From Brachybacterium sp. (lineage in GTDB: Bacteria > Actinomycetota > Actinomycetes > Actinomycetales > Dermabacteraceae), in contig JAKDNE010000218.1 of the NCBI GenBank assembly GCA_030451965.1, forward strand, positions 1-5,739: a DNA stretch of 5,739 nucleotides, read 5' to 3'. Under the pieces are notes generated by a model. That model saw only the letters and a list, made by a program, of their open reading frames with translations, ran no database searches and was not told the origin of the DNA. The position numbers and the translations under genes are program-made. Of the stretch, positions 1 through 5,234 are shown one piece after another. Positions within the stretch are counted from its first letter, which is position 1; every line of letters starts with the position of its first letter.

Positions 1-2
1 CC

Positions 3-191
3 CGCCGAGGACAGCGCTTCCACCTGCGGACTGACGGCATCTCGGTACGCTCGACGCCGGCCGTCCGTTCCGATCATGAGGCGCACACCCGCGGCAAGGC
101 CACGCTGCTCGAATGGCAGAGAGTGATGAATACACGAACCGACGCATCACCTCGAACGTGTCGTCAATACCCACTTATAAAATGTGGATAG
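3..191 (+). CDS. possible 3' end of a gene entering from the left edge
   Basis: This frame is open from the left edge to a TAG at 189-191 and would give about 62 residues of a C-terminus. I do not recognise the product. What supports coding is the strong preference for G or C at third positions up to about base 125, with a plausible mixed composition (RGQRFHLRTDGISVR, later GKATLLEWQRV). After that the sequence becomes AT-richer and the frame reads less like protein, and the last codons overlap a DnaA-box-like site. Frame 1 (stop TGA at 124-126) is a weaker alternative. With no start codon and no family match this is a low-confidence partial gene, and the stretch could equally be non-coding. 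Confidence 0.3.
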   Translation, partial: RRGQRFHLRTDGISVRSTPAVRSDHEAHTRGKATLLEWQRVMNTRTDASPRTCRQYPLIKCG

Positions 192-252
192 TGGGGCAGT
201 GTGGAGGAAGAATCGTGGCACTTATCCACACTGTGCATAATTCTGGGGATAA
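183..252. promoter_or_regulatory. cluster of DnaA-box-like nonamers upstream of the Gly/Ser-repeat gene
   Basis: Four sites match the bacterial DnaA box TTATNCACA within 70 bases. TTATCCACA at 222-230 is perfect on the + strand. TGTGCATAA at 232-240 is a perfect box (TTATGCACA) on the - strand. TGTGGATAG at 183-191 and TGGGGATAA at 244-252 are - strand boxes with one mismatch each. The two perfect boxes face each other one base apart and form a 19-bp near-palindrome. An AT-rich patch including TTATAAAAT (175-183) adjoins the first box, as in duplex-unwinding elements. CATAAT at 236-241 resembles a -10 hexamer and overlaps the second perfect box, though I find no good -35. The consensus match is seen in the sequence; DnaA binding and any effect on transcription or replication are inferred. 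A dyad operator for another regulator is an alternative. Confidence 0.6.
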
Positions 253-300
253 CCTCTCGTCCTCAGATCCGCCGATATATGGTGAAGCCATTGCCCGGTC

Positions 301-315
301 CTCCTACAGAAGGAG
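301..315 (+). promoter_or_regulatory. Shine-Dalgarno of the Gly/Ser-repeat gene inside a short inverted repeat
   Basis: AAGGAG at 310-315 lies five bases before the ATG at 321 and is the strongest ribosome binding site in this region, which fixes that start. CTCCT at 301-305 is the exact reverse complement of AGGAG at 311-315, with a five-base ACAGA loop. The Shine-Dalgarno could therefore be partly masked in a 5-bp stem. The stem is short, so regulation through it is only a suggestion. Confidence 0.5.
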
Positions 316-320
316 TCGCC

Positions 321-689
321 ATGAGTTGGCGTCACTCTGCTCCCGCCCTCACGGTGCGCCCCCTCCCGGGCACCCGTCACCCGGGCCCTCCGCGATCCAT
401 CGCGTCGAACGACTCGATCGCCGCGGTGGGGTCGTCCACCTCCGTGCTCGCGGTCGGCTCCGGGCTCTCCGTCCTCTCACTCGGGTCGTGGGGCTCACTG
501 CTCGGGATCGGCTCGATCTGGTCCATCGGCTCGGTGGGCTCGGCGCTGTCCGTCGGCTCGATCGGTTCTCTCCTGTCGATCGGCTCGATCGGGTCGATGC
601 TGTCGATCGGTGCCGTCGGCAGCTACGGATGCATCGGGACCCGCCAGGTGCTGCCCAGGAAGGAGGTCCCGCGCCCCGGGAGCGCGTAA
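321..689 (+). CDS. Gly/Ser-rich nonapeptide-repeat protein, 122 residues, unknown function
   Basis: I know no named family or function for it, although similar Gly-Ser-Ile-rich repeat proteins are, from memory, found in other actinobacteria. After a Pro/Arg-rich N-terminus, residues 35-106 are eight gap-free tandem nonapeptides following S-(I/V)-G-S-x-(L)-S-(I/V)-(G/L), for example SIGSLLSIG. Gly-Ser at positions 3-4 is invariant, and Ser at position 7 is replaced only once, by Cys104 in the last repeat. Asp and the other calcium-binding residues of RTX nonapeptides are absent from the repeat core. The tail is short and basic. There is no signal peptide or clear transmembrane helix. Alternating aliphatic and small residues suggest stacked beta strands (a beta-roll or beta-helix) or a self-assembling surface, which is inference. 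The ATG at 321 is chosen over the in-frame GTG at 201 because of the AAGGAG at 310-315. The NYN gene follows 9 bases after the stop and is probably cotranscribed. Confidence 0.72.
   Translation: MSWRHSAPALTVRPLPGTRHPGPPRSIASNDSIAAVGSSTSVLAVGSGLSVLSLGSWGSLLGIGSIWSIGSVGSALSVGSIGSLLSIGSIGSMLSIGAVGSYGCIGTRQVLPRKEVPRPGSA
423..638 (+). repeat. eight tandem 27-bp coding repeats
   Basis: These encode the eight nonapeptides of the Gly/Ser-repeat protein. At the DNA level the later copies are the most alike: tgtcgatcgg recurs at 574-583 and 601-610, exactly 27 bp apart, and tcgatcgg occurs several times. The first copies have diverged in DNA while keeping the Gly-Ser positions. That pattern suggests old duplication with selection on the protein plus more recent copying at the 3' end. 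Such arrays can change copy number by slippage or recombination. Confidence 0.8.
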
Positions 690-698
690 GGTCGACCC

Positions 699-1247
699 AT
701 GACGGAACGCACCACGTATCTCCTGGTGGACGGCGAGAACATCGACGCCACGCTCGGGGTCTCGGTCCTCGGCCGACGCCCACAGCCCGAAGAGCGCCCT
801 CGCTGGAACAAGCTCCTCCACCATGCCGAGATGACGTGGCACCAGCCCGTGACCGGGCTGTTCTTCCTCGCTGTCGAGGACAGTCTGCCCTCGGGCTTCG
901 TGCAGGCGCTCATCGCGATGGGCTACAAGCCCATCCCGCTGCGCGGCGAGGGCAAGATCGTGGACATCGCGATCCAGCGCACCGCGGAGGCGCTCGAGTC
1001 GCGCGAGGCCGATGTCATGCTGGTCAGCCACGACAAGGACTTCGTCCCGCAGATGGAGGACCTGGCCTCCGACCTGGACCGCCGCACCGCGATCGTCGGC
1101 TTCCGCGAGTTCATGGCCTCGGACCTGCAGGACATCCCGGGGATCGAGTTCCACGACCTCGAGTACGACGTCGCCGCGTTCACCAGCCGCCTGCCGCGCG
1201 TGCGGATCATCGACATCGACGAGTTCGATCCGCTCGAGTTCATCTGA
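699..1247 (+). CDS. NYN-domain (PIN-like) putative ribonuclease
   Basis: The 182-residue protein is a single NYN domain, the PIN-like nuclease fold of the LabA/DUF88 group, which generally binds or cuts RNA using a metal held by acidic residues. The N-terminal strand ends in the signature DGEN (Asp11 to Asn14). KIVD carries Asp89, and SHDKDF carries Asp112 and Asp114, giving the expected acidic cluster. The substrate cannot be told from the sequence. The acidic tail (IDIDEFDPLEFI) lies outside the usual core. No signal peptide or membrane segment is present, so it should be cytoplasmic. The start is ATG 699, with AAGG at 688-691 seven bases upstream; this ribosome binding site overlaps the TAA stop (687-689) of the Gly/Ser-repeat gene, which argues for one transcript and possible translational coupling. 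The large antisense frame over it is a shadow. The fold assignment is confident; nuclease activity is family-based inference. Confidence 0.88.
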   Translation: MTERTTYLLVDGENIDATLGVSVLGRRPQPEERPRWNKLLHHAEMTWHQPVTGLFFLAVEDSLPSGFVQALIAMGYKPIPLRGEGKIVDIAIQRTAEALESREADVMLVSHDKDFVPQMEDLASDLDRRTAIVGFREFMASDLQDIPGIEFHDLEYDVAAFTSRLPRVRIIDIDEFDPLEFI

Positions 1248-1256
1248 GAATCGGCG

Positions 1257-1278
1257 CGGGGGCACTGGAGACTCCCCG
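1257..1278. terminator. weak candidate hairpin between convergent genes
   Basis: The NYN gene and the CorA gene converge with only 33 bases between their stop codons. CGGGG at 1257-1261 pairs with CCCCG at 1274-1278 around a 12-base loop. There is no T tract on either strand. It could serve as a shared GC-rich terminator, but the stem is short and the call is tentative. Confidence 0.22.
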
Positions 1279-1280
1279 GG

Positions 1281-2399
1281 TCACATCCACTTGCTGCGTT
1301 TGAAGATGACGTAGAGCAGCACGCCCAGTCCCACCATCATCCCCAGCGCCATCGGGTAGCCCAGTGCCCAGTGCAGCTCGGGCATGTCGTCGAAGTTCAT
1401 GCCGTAGATCGCACCGATGAGCGTGGGGGCGAAGAGGATGGCCGCCCAGCCGGAGATCTTCTTCATGTCCTCGTTCTGTCGCTGCGCGACGAGCGTCGCG
1501 TTGACGTCGAGGATCTGGGACAGCGCATCACGCAGGTCGCGCACCCGCGAGGCCGCGCGGGAGAGATGATCGGCGACGTCGTCGAGGTAGACCTGCAGCC
1601 CGTCCGGGATCTCGTACTTGCCGAAACCGGCCTGCAGATCATCGATCACGTCGGCGAGCGACGTCACCGCCTGCTGCATGTCGATGACCTCCTGGCTGAG
1701 CCGATAGATGCGCTCGGCCACCGCGGCATCCCCGCTGAACACCTGCCGTTCGATCTGCTCCTTGTCGATCGTGAGGCCCCGCAGCACAGGGCGGTAGCCG
1801 TCGACGATCGTGTCGAGCACGCGATAGAGGACCGCCTCCGGGCCCAGGGTCAGCAGGTTCCCGTCCTCCAGCGCTGTGCGCTCGCGACGGGTGGACGTCA
1901 GGGGATGCTCCTCATCGAGGCTCGGACCGTCGGTCCCGTCGATCCAGTGCCCGTCCTGGCACAGCATCGCCACAGCCCCGGGACGCACCAGCAGATGGAA
2001 CTCCGAGAAGTCGACCTCCTCCTGCTCGTCGAGGTAGTGGGCCGAACGCACCACGAGGAACAGCACGTCGCCGTAGCGCTCGAGCTTCGGCCGCTGGTGC
2101 GCGTTGAGCAGATCCTCGAGCAGGAGGGGATGCAGGTCCCAGGCCTCGCCGAGCTCGAGCACCTGCTCCCTGCCGGGCTGCGGGTAGAAGAACATCACCA
2201 TCCGGTCCGCGGCTCCGCGGGCGAACTCCAACGCGTCGCGGATCGAATCACCCTCCGGCTGGCGGGAGGGGACCCCACCGGAGACGTACCGCGTCGTCGG
2301 CGCAGCGCCCCCGTCGTCCGGGCGGCGCCCCCGGCCGCCCTGCTCGCGCGAGCGATCGGAGCGCCGGAGCCGTGGCAGGCCGTGTCGTCGCTGGGTCAT
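1281..2399 (-). CDS. corA: CorA-family magnesium/divalent metal ion channel
   Basis: The 372-residue protein belongs to the CorA family (2-TM-GxN), homopentameric inner-membrane channels that take up Mg2+ and sometimes Co2+ or Ni2+. Residues from about 50 to 310 form the large cytoplasmic domain with the long stalk helix. Transmembrane segment 1 (about 316-333) ends in the family's GMN motif (333-335). The outer loop is FDDMPELHW, matching the MPEL loop of classical CorA, and segment 2 (about 345-366) ends in the basic tail KRSKWM. The first 35-50 residues are an Arg-rich, probably disordered extension. They appear genuine because ATG 2399 has a strong GAGGAG (2405-2410) five bases upstream. 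The hydrolase gene lies 101 bases upstream on the same strand with a weak hairpin between (2461-2466 with 2475-2480), so cotranscription is uncertain. No metal-sensing leader is visible. Ion preference cannot be read from sequence. Confidence 0.93.
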   Translation of the reverse strand: MTQRRHGLPRLRRSDRSREQGGRGRRPDDGGAAPTTRYVSGGVPSRQPEGDSIRDALEFARGAADRMVMFFYPQPGREQVLELGEAWDLHPLLLEDLLNAHQRPKLERYGDVLFLVVRSAHYLDEQEEVDFSEFHLLVRPGAVAMLCQDGHWIDGTDGPSLDEEHPLTSTRRERTALEDGNLLTLGPEAVLYRVLDTIVDGYRPVLRGLTIDKEQIERQVFSGDAAVAERIYRLSQEVIDMQQAVTSLADVIDDLQAGFGKYEIPDGLQVYLDDVADHLSRAASRVRDLRDALSQILDVNATLVAQRQNEDMKKISGWAAILFAPTLIGAIYGMNFDDMPELHWALGYPMALGMMVGLGVLLYVIFKRSKWM

Positions 2400-2500
2400 G
2401 TCATCTCCTCGTGGAACGCCCGCCGGCAGAGGATCATCCTCCGCGCTGGGACGGGGGTCGTCGCCGGCCGTTCACGGCGAGCCGGACGTGATCGCAGCGC

Positions 2501-3325
2501 TCACCTCGGCAGGGCCAGCACACCCTCCACGAAGCCGATCACGTCCGCGAGGACCTCGTCGCGGTTGGTCTCGTTGAGGATCTCGTGCTGCGCGCCCGGA
2601 TAGGTCTTCGTGAAGGTCCGCGGGCCGCGCAGCTCGACCAGGCCCTCCCAGCTGGCCGGGAGCGGGACCAGGCGGTCACCCTCACCGTGCAGGTACAGCA
2701 TCGGGTGCTCCCCGACGCCGTCGGCCGCGGCGATCGTGACCATCGCCTGCTGCAGGCCCTCGAGCGTGGGGCGGGCGAAATCGCCGTGCCATACCAGGGG
2801 GTCCTCGGCATAGGCGGCACCGACCGCAGGATCGCGGGACAGGGTGCCGGGATCGATCGGGGTGGCCGGGATCTCGTCGAGGGCGAGCAGGGAGTCCACG
2901 GTGATCCACGATCCGAGCACAGGCCCGGTGAGCACGGTCGCGGCCAGCCGATCCGCGTGCAGCTGGGTGTAGCGGGCGGCGATCATCCCGCCCATCGAGT
3001 GGCCGATCAGCACGATCGGAACGCCCGGATGCTCCCCGGCGGCGTGCATGACCACGAGGTTGAGATCGTCCACGACCGGTTCGAAGTCACTGATCAGGAC
3101 CCTCTCCCCGTCGCTGCGGCCGTGGCCGACGTGGTCCGCGCCGTAGACCGCGGCGCCCGCGTCGCGCAGCCGCTCAGCGACCCACCCGTAGCGGCCGATG
3201 TGCTCGCCGTAGCCATGGGCGATCACCGCCACCCAGTGGGGATCCGGGCTCGTCCAGGCCCTGCCCACGAGGGCACCGGCATGGCCGTGAAGGGTGAAGT
3301 CCGTCGACGGGGAGTGATCGCTCAT
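2501..3325 (-). CDS. alpha/beta hydrolase, monoacylglycerol-lipase-like (Hydrolase_4)
   Basis: The 274-residue protein fits the serine hydrolase group of monoacylglycerol lipases and lysophospholipases, which split a fatty acid from glycerol or a related ester. AHGYGEH (36-42) gives the oxyanion-hole region typical of this group. GHSMGG (108-113) is the nucleophile elbow with Ser110. The likely acid is Asp217 in EGDRLVP, and the base is His247 in GAQHEIL, all in family order. The lid lies about 140-190. There is no signal peptide, so it is predicted cytoplasmic, possibly membrane-associated through the lid. ATG 3325 is the only usable start, since an in-frame stop lies 18 bases upstream (3344-3346). 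No good Shine-Dalgarno is present. CATGAT at 3332-3337, six bases before the ATG, might be a -10 for a leaderless transcript. A four-codon out-of-frame ORF (ATG at 3336) ends in an ATGA overlap with the start. Fold and triad are clear; the exact substrate is not. Confidence 0.9.
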   Translation of the reverse strand: MSDHSPSTDFTLHGHAGALVGRAWTSPDPHWVAVIAHGYGEHIGRYGWVAERLRDAGAAVYGADHVGHGRSDGERVLISDFEPVVDDLNLVVMHAAGEHPGVPIVLIGHSMGGMIAARYTQLHADRLAATVLTGPVLGSWITVDSLLALDEIPATPIDPGTLSRDPAVGAAYAEDPLVWHGDFARPTLEGLQQAMVTIAAADGVGEHPMLYLHGEGDRLVPLPASWEGLVELRGPRTFTKTYPGAQHEILNETNRDEVLADVIGFVEGVLALPR

Positions 3326-3480
3326 GAGGCCATCATGCCTGTCTCATCGCGCGGATGCGCTCCTCCCGGTGTCACGGAGAGGAGGGAGACGGCAGAGTCC
3401 TGAGCAGGACGGGCATCCCTCCCCTCGCGCTCAGGATTCGAGCGGCCCGAGGGTCCGGACCGCTGCGGCACCGGGACATG

Positions 3481-3511
3481 AAAAACCCCGGTTCACCTGA
3501 GTGAACCGGGG
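3481..3511 (-). terminator. intrinsic terminator of tRNA-Leu
   Basis: CCCCGGTTCAC at 3486-3496 and GTGAACCGGGG at 3501-3511 form an 11-bp perfect stem with a four-base loop. On the - strand the stem is followed immediately by five T residues (3485-3481). It begins 11 bases after the tRNA 3' end, so it is well placed to end that transcript and to insulate the hydrolase gene from it. On the + strand there is no T tract. Confidence 0.88.
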
Positions 3512-3522
3512 AATCCCTGCGG

Positions 3523-3606
3523 TGCGCAAGGGGGGACTTGAACCCCCACGCCGTCTCCGGCACACGGACCTGAACCGTGCGCGTCTACCAATTCCGCCAC
3601 TTGCGC
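3523..3606 (-). tRNA. tRNA-Leu(CAG), reads CUG codons
   Basis: A full cloverleaf can be drawn on the - strand, 84 nt long. The acceptor strands GCGCAAG (3606-3600) and CTTGCGC (3530-3524) pair perfectly, with discriminator A at 3523. The D arm contains GGAATTGGTAGACGC. The anticodon stem CACGG/CCGTG closes the loop TTCAGGT, giving anticodon CAG. A long class II variable arm has stem GCCG/CGGC with loop GAGA, as expected for leucine. The T arm is GGGGG-TTCAAGT-CCCCC. The bases after the discriminator are CCG, so the CCA end is not encoded and must be added. CUG is normally a heavily used leucine codon in high-GC genomes. I see no second copy of the tRNA 3' end in the window, so no integrated element is indicated here. 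Confidence 0.96.
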
Positions 3607-3653
3607 GAATCTTCGGCACCGGGCTCTGAACCACCGAGGCCGAAGGTTCCCTT

Positions 3654-3682
3654 AGATTACCCCCGCTGCACTGTCAGCCCAA
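3654..3682 (-). promoter_or_regulatory. candidate promoter of tRNA-Leu
   Basis: On the - strand TAATCT (3659-3654) matches the TANNNT -10 pattern. TTGGGC (3682-3677) lies 17 bases upstream as a partial -35. An overlapping CTGACA (3677-3672) is a closer -35 match but pairs less well in spacing. Transcription would start near 3647 and leave a 5' leader of about 40 bases for RNase P to remove. Part of that leader can fold through CTTCGGC (3611-3617) and GCCGAAG (3639-3645). Confidence 0.5.
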
Positions 3683-3735
3683 ACCGACACCACGCACAGT
3701 AACGAACGCCACGTCGATCCGGTCACGTCGGCGTG

Positions 3736-5166
3736 TCAGCGCATCGATTCGGCCTCCGCGAAGGCCTCCTCGATGTCGGCGGGATCCATGCGTCGGCGCG
3801 CGACAGCCACGTAGAGCACCATCGCGACCAGCACTGCGGGCACGCCCACCATCGCGGCGACCTGCATGCTGGGTCGCACCGCGATGGTCGCGAACACCGC
3901 CACCAGGCCGATCAGGCCGACGATCGCGGTCGGGATCCCGCCGGGCATGCGGAAGGTGGCCCCGGTGATCCCCCGGCGTCGGAACGCGATGTAGGTGCAC
4001 AGGATCAGCGCCCAGACCAGGATCACCGCGAACACCACCAGGCTCATCATGTAGCCGAACACGCCGCCCACCCCGCTGAAGGCGAGCAGCGCGGCCCCGA
4101 TCAGGCCCACCGAGCTCAGTGCGATGCCGACCAGGGGGACCCTGCGGGCGGTGGTGCGGGCGGCGAAGCGCGGGGCGAGGCCGTCGGAGGCCAGGGAGTG
4201 CAGCATCCGGCTGCCGGCGTACAGGTTCGCGTTCGCGGCCGACAGCGCCGCGACGAGGACCAGCAGATTGGTGATGTGGGCGGCGCCGGGGATGCCGAGC
4301 TGGTCGAAGACCATCACGAACGGCGAGGTGGTGACGTCCTCACCGGAGCCGGCTGCGGTCCGCCACGGCACCAGGCACAGCACGAAGCCGATGCAGAACA
4401 CGTAGAAGAAGGCCAGTCGCACGATCGTGGTGCGGGCGGCGGTCCTGATCGACCGGGCGGGGTCCTTCGCCTCGGCAGCGGTGATCGACAGCAGCTCGAT
4501 GCCTCCGAAGGAGAACATCACCACCGACAGGGCGATCCACACCGCGGCCCATCCGTTCGGGGCGAAGCCTCCGTCGGCCGTGAGCCGGCTCAGGCCCGGC
4601 GCCGGCGCGTCCGGCAGACCGATGAAGACCAGCACCGCGCCCACCAGGATGAACGCGAACACGGCGATCACCTTGATCGAGGACAGGAAGAACTCGACGA
4701 TGCCGAAGGAGCCGACGCTCGAGAGGTTGATGGCGATGATGACTGCGGCGAAGATCAGGATCCCGGCCCAGATCGGGATCGCCGGCACCCAGTAGGCGAG
4801 GTACGCGGCGCAGGCCACCAGCTCGGCACCGGTGACGCAGACGGTGACGATCCAGTACAGCCACCGCGTGATGTACCCCCAGAACGGGGAGAGGTAGTGC
4901 GCGGCCAGGGTGCCGAAACCGCCGCGGACGGGGTGGCGGGATGCCATCTCACCCATCGACAGGGCGATCGTCGCGGCGATCAGGGAGCCGAGCGCGAAGG
5001 AGATGATCACGGCCGGGCCGGCGATGCCGATCGCCTCCCCGGAGCCGAGGAACAGGCCGGTCCCGAGCGCGGAGCCCATGGCGATCATGGCCATCTGGCC
5101 GTGGCCGAGGGAGCGGGCGAGACCGCCGTCGGTGCGGTGGGCGGTATCGGAGGTCGAGGTGGTCAC
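3736..5166 (-). CDS. amino acid permease, APC superfamily (AAT-like)
   Basis: The 476-residue protein is a secondary transporter that should bring amino acids in across the cytoplasmic membrane with protons. I count twelve hydrophobic segments, roughly at 26-43, 49-71, 100-120, 122-148, 158-184, 206-225, 248-268, 296-316, 344-364, 369-396, 411-431 and 436-457, which matches the family. The AAT/APC signature is clear in segment 1: GSALGTGLFLGSG (31-43) followed by AGP at 49-51, the unwound region that holds the substrate amino and carboxyl groups. FSFGGIELLSITAAEAKDP (218-236) is the conserved segment 6 region. Start: GTG 5166 is chosen because longer in-frame versions run into the upstream L7/L12-like gene on the same strand; an alternative GTG lies at 5220. 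There is no Shine-Dalgarno before GTG 5166. TACCCT (5178-5173) six bases upstream suggests leaderless initiation. The specific substrate cannot be assigned; related members carry aromatic, basic, proline or GABA-type amino acids. Confidence 0.9.
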   Translation of the reverse strand: MTTSTSDTAHRTDGGLARSLGHGQMAMIAMGSALGTGLFLGSGEAIGIAGPAVIISFALGSLIAATIALSMGEMASRHPVRGGFGTLAAHYLSPFWGYITRWLYWIVTVCVTGAELVACAAYLAYWVPAIPIWAGILIFAAVIIAINLSSVGSFGIVEFFLSSIKVIAVFAFILVGAVLVFIGLPDAPAPGLSRLTADGGFAPNGWAAVWIALSVVMFSFGGIELLSITAAEAKDPARSIRTAARTTIVRLAFFYVFCIGFVLCLVPWRTAAGSGEDVTTSPFVMVFDQLGIPGAAHITNLLVLVAALSAANANLYAGSRMLHSLASDGLAPRFAARTTARRVPLVGIALSSVGLIGAALLAFSGVGGVFGYMMSLVVFAVILVWALILCTYIAFRRRGITGATFRMPGGIPTAIVGLIGLVAVFATIAVRPSMQVAAMVGVPAVLVAMVLYVAVARRRMDPADIEEAFAEAESMR

Positions 5167-5172
5167 CGTACG

Positions 5173-5178
5173 AGGGTA
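5173..5178 (-). promoter_or_regulatory. candidate -10 for leaderless start of the permease
   Basis: TACCCT on the - strand fits TANNNT and ends six bases before the GTG start at 5166, the spacing expected when transcription begins at the start codon. No clear -35 is found 16-19 bases further up. The absence of a Shine-Dalgarno agrees with leaderless translation, which is common in actinobacteria. Readthrough from the gene 68 bases upstream is the alternative. Confidence 0.35.
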
Positions 5179-5234
5179 GTCATTCCGCGACGGGCCGCTA
5201 TAGCCAGCAGCGGGCACGTGGGGTGAGGTCGGCC

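Noticed and set aside
201..320. Longer N-terminus of the Gly/Ser-repeat protein from GTG 201
   Set aside because: The extra 40 residues would run through the DnaA boxes and the AT-rich intergenic stretch, and no ribosome site precedes 201. The AAGGAG before ATG 321 is much better.
495..1265. 256-residue open frame on the - strand
   Set aside because: It lies antisense to the repeat gene and the NYN gene. The NYN domain motifs and the Shine-Dalgarno on the + strand settle the strand, and the antisense translation has no recognisable fold.
113..1303. 396-residue + strand open frame
   Set aside because: Its translation is Arg/His/Pro-rich low-complexity sequence typical of a shifted frame in high-GC DNA, and it overlaps two better-supported genes.
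1371..2603. 410-residue + strand frame opposite corA
   Set aside because: It is a shadow of CorA, whose GMN and MPEL motifs are unambiguous on the - strand.
3397..3464. GTCCT/AGGAC hairpin (3397-3410) and GGTCCGGACC palindrome (3452-3461) between the hydrolase and the tRNA terminator
   Set aside because: The stems are short and are expected by chance in GC-rich DNA; I cannot link them to a role. No gene is seen in 3326-3480.
3523..3606. tRNA-Leu as an integration site for a mobile element
   Set aside because: No integrase gene and no duplicate of the tRNA 3' end occur in the window.
3372..3634. Small - strand open frames across the tRNA
   Set aside because: They run through tRNA-Leu and its terminator, so they cannot be real genes.
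3733..5226. 497-residue + strand frame opposite the permease
   Set aside because: It is Gly/Asp/His/Arg-rich with no domain, and antisense to a clear 12-segment transporter.
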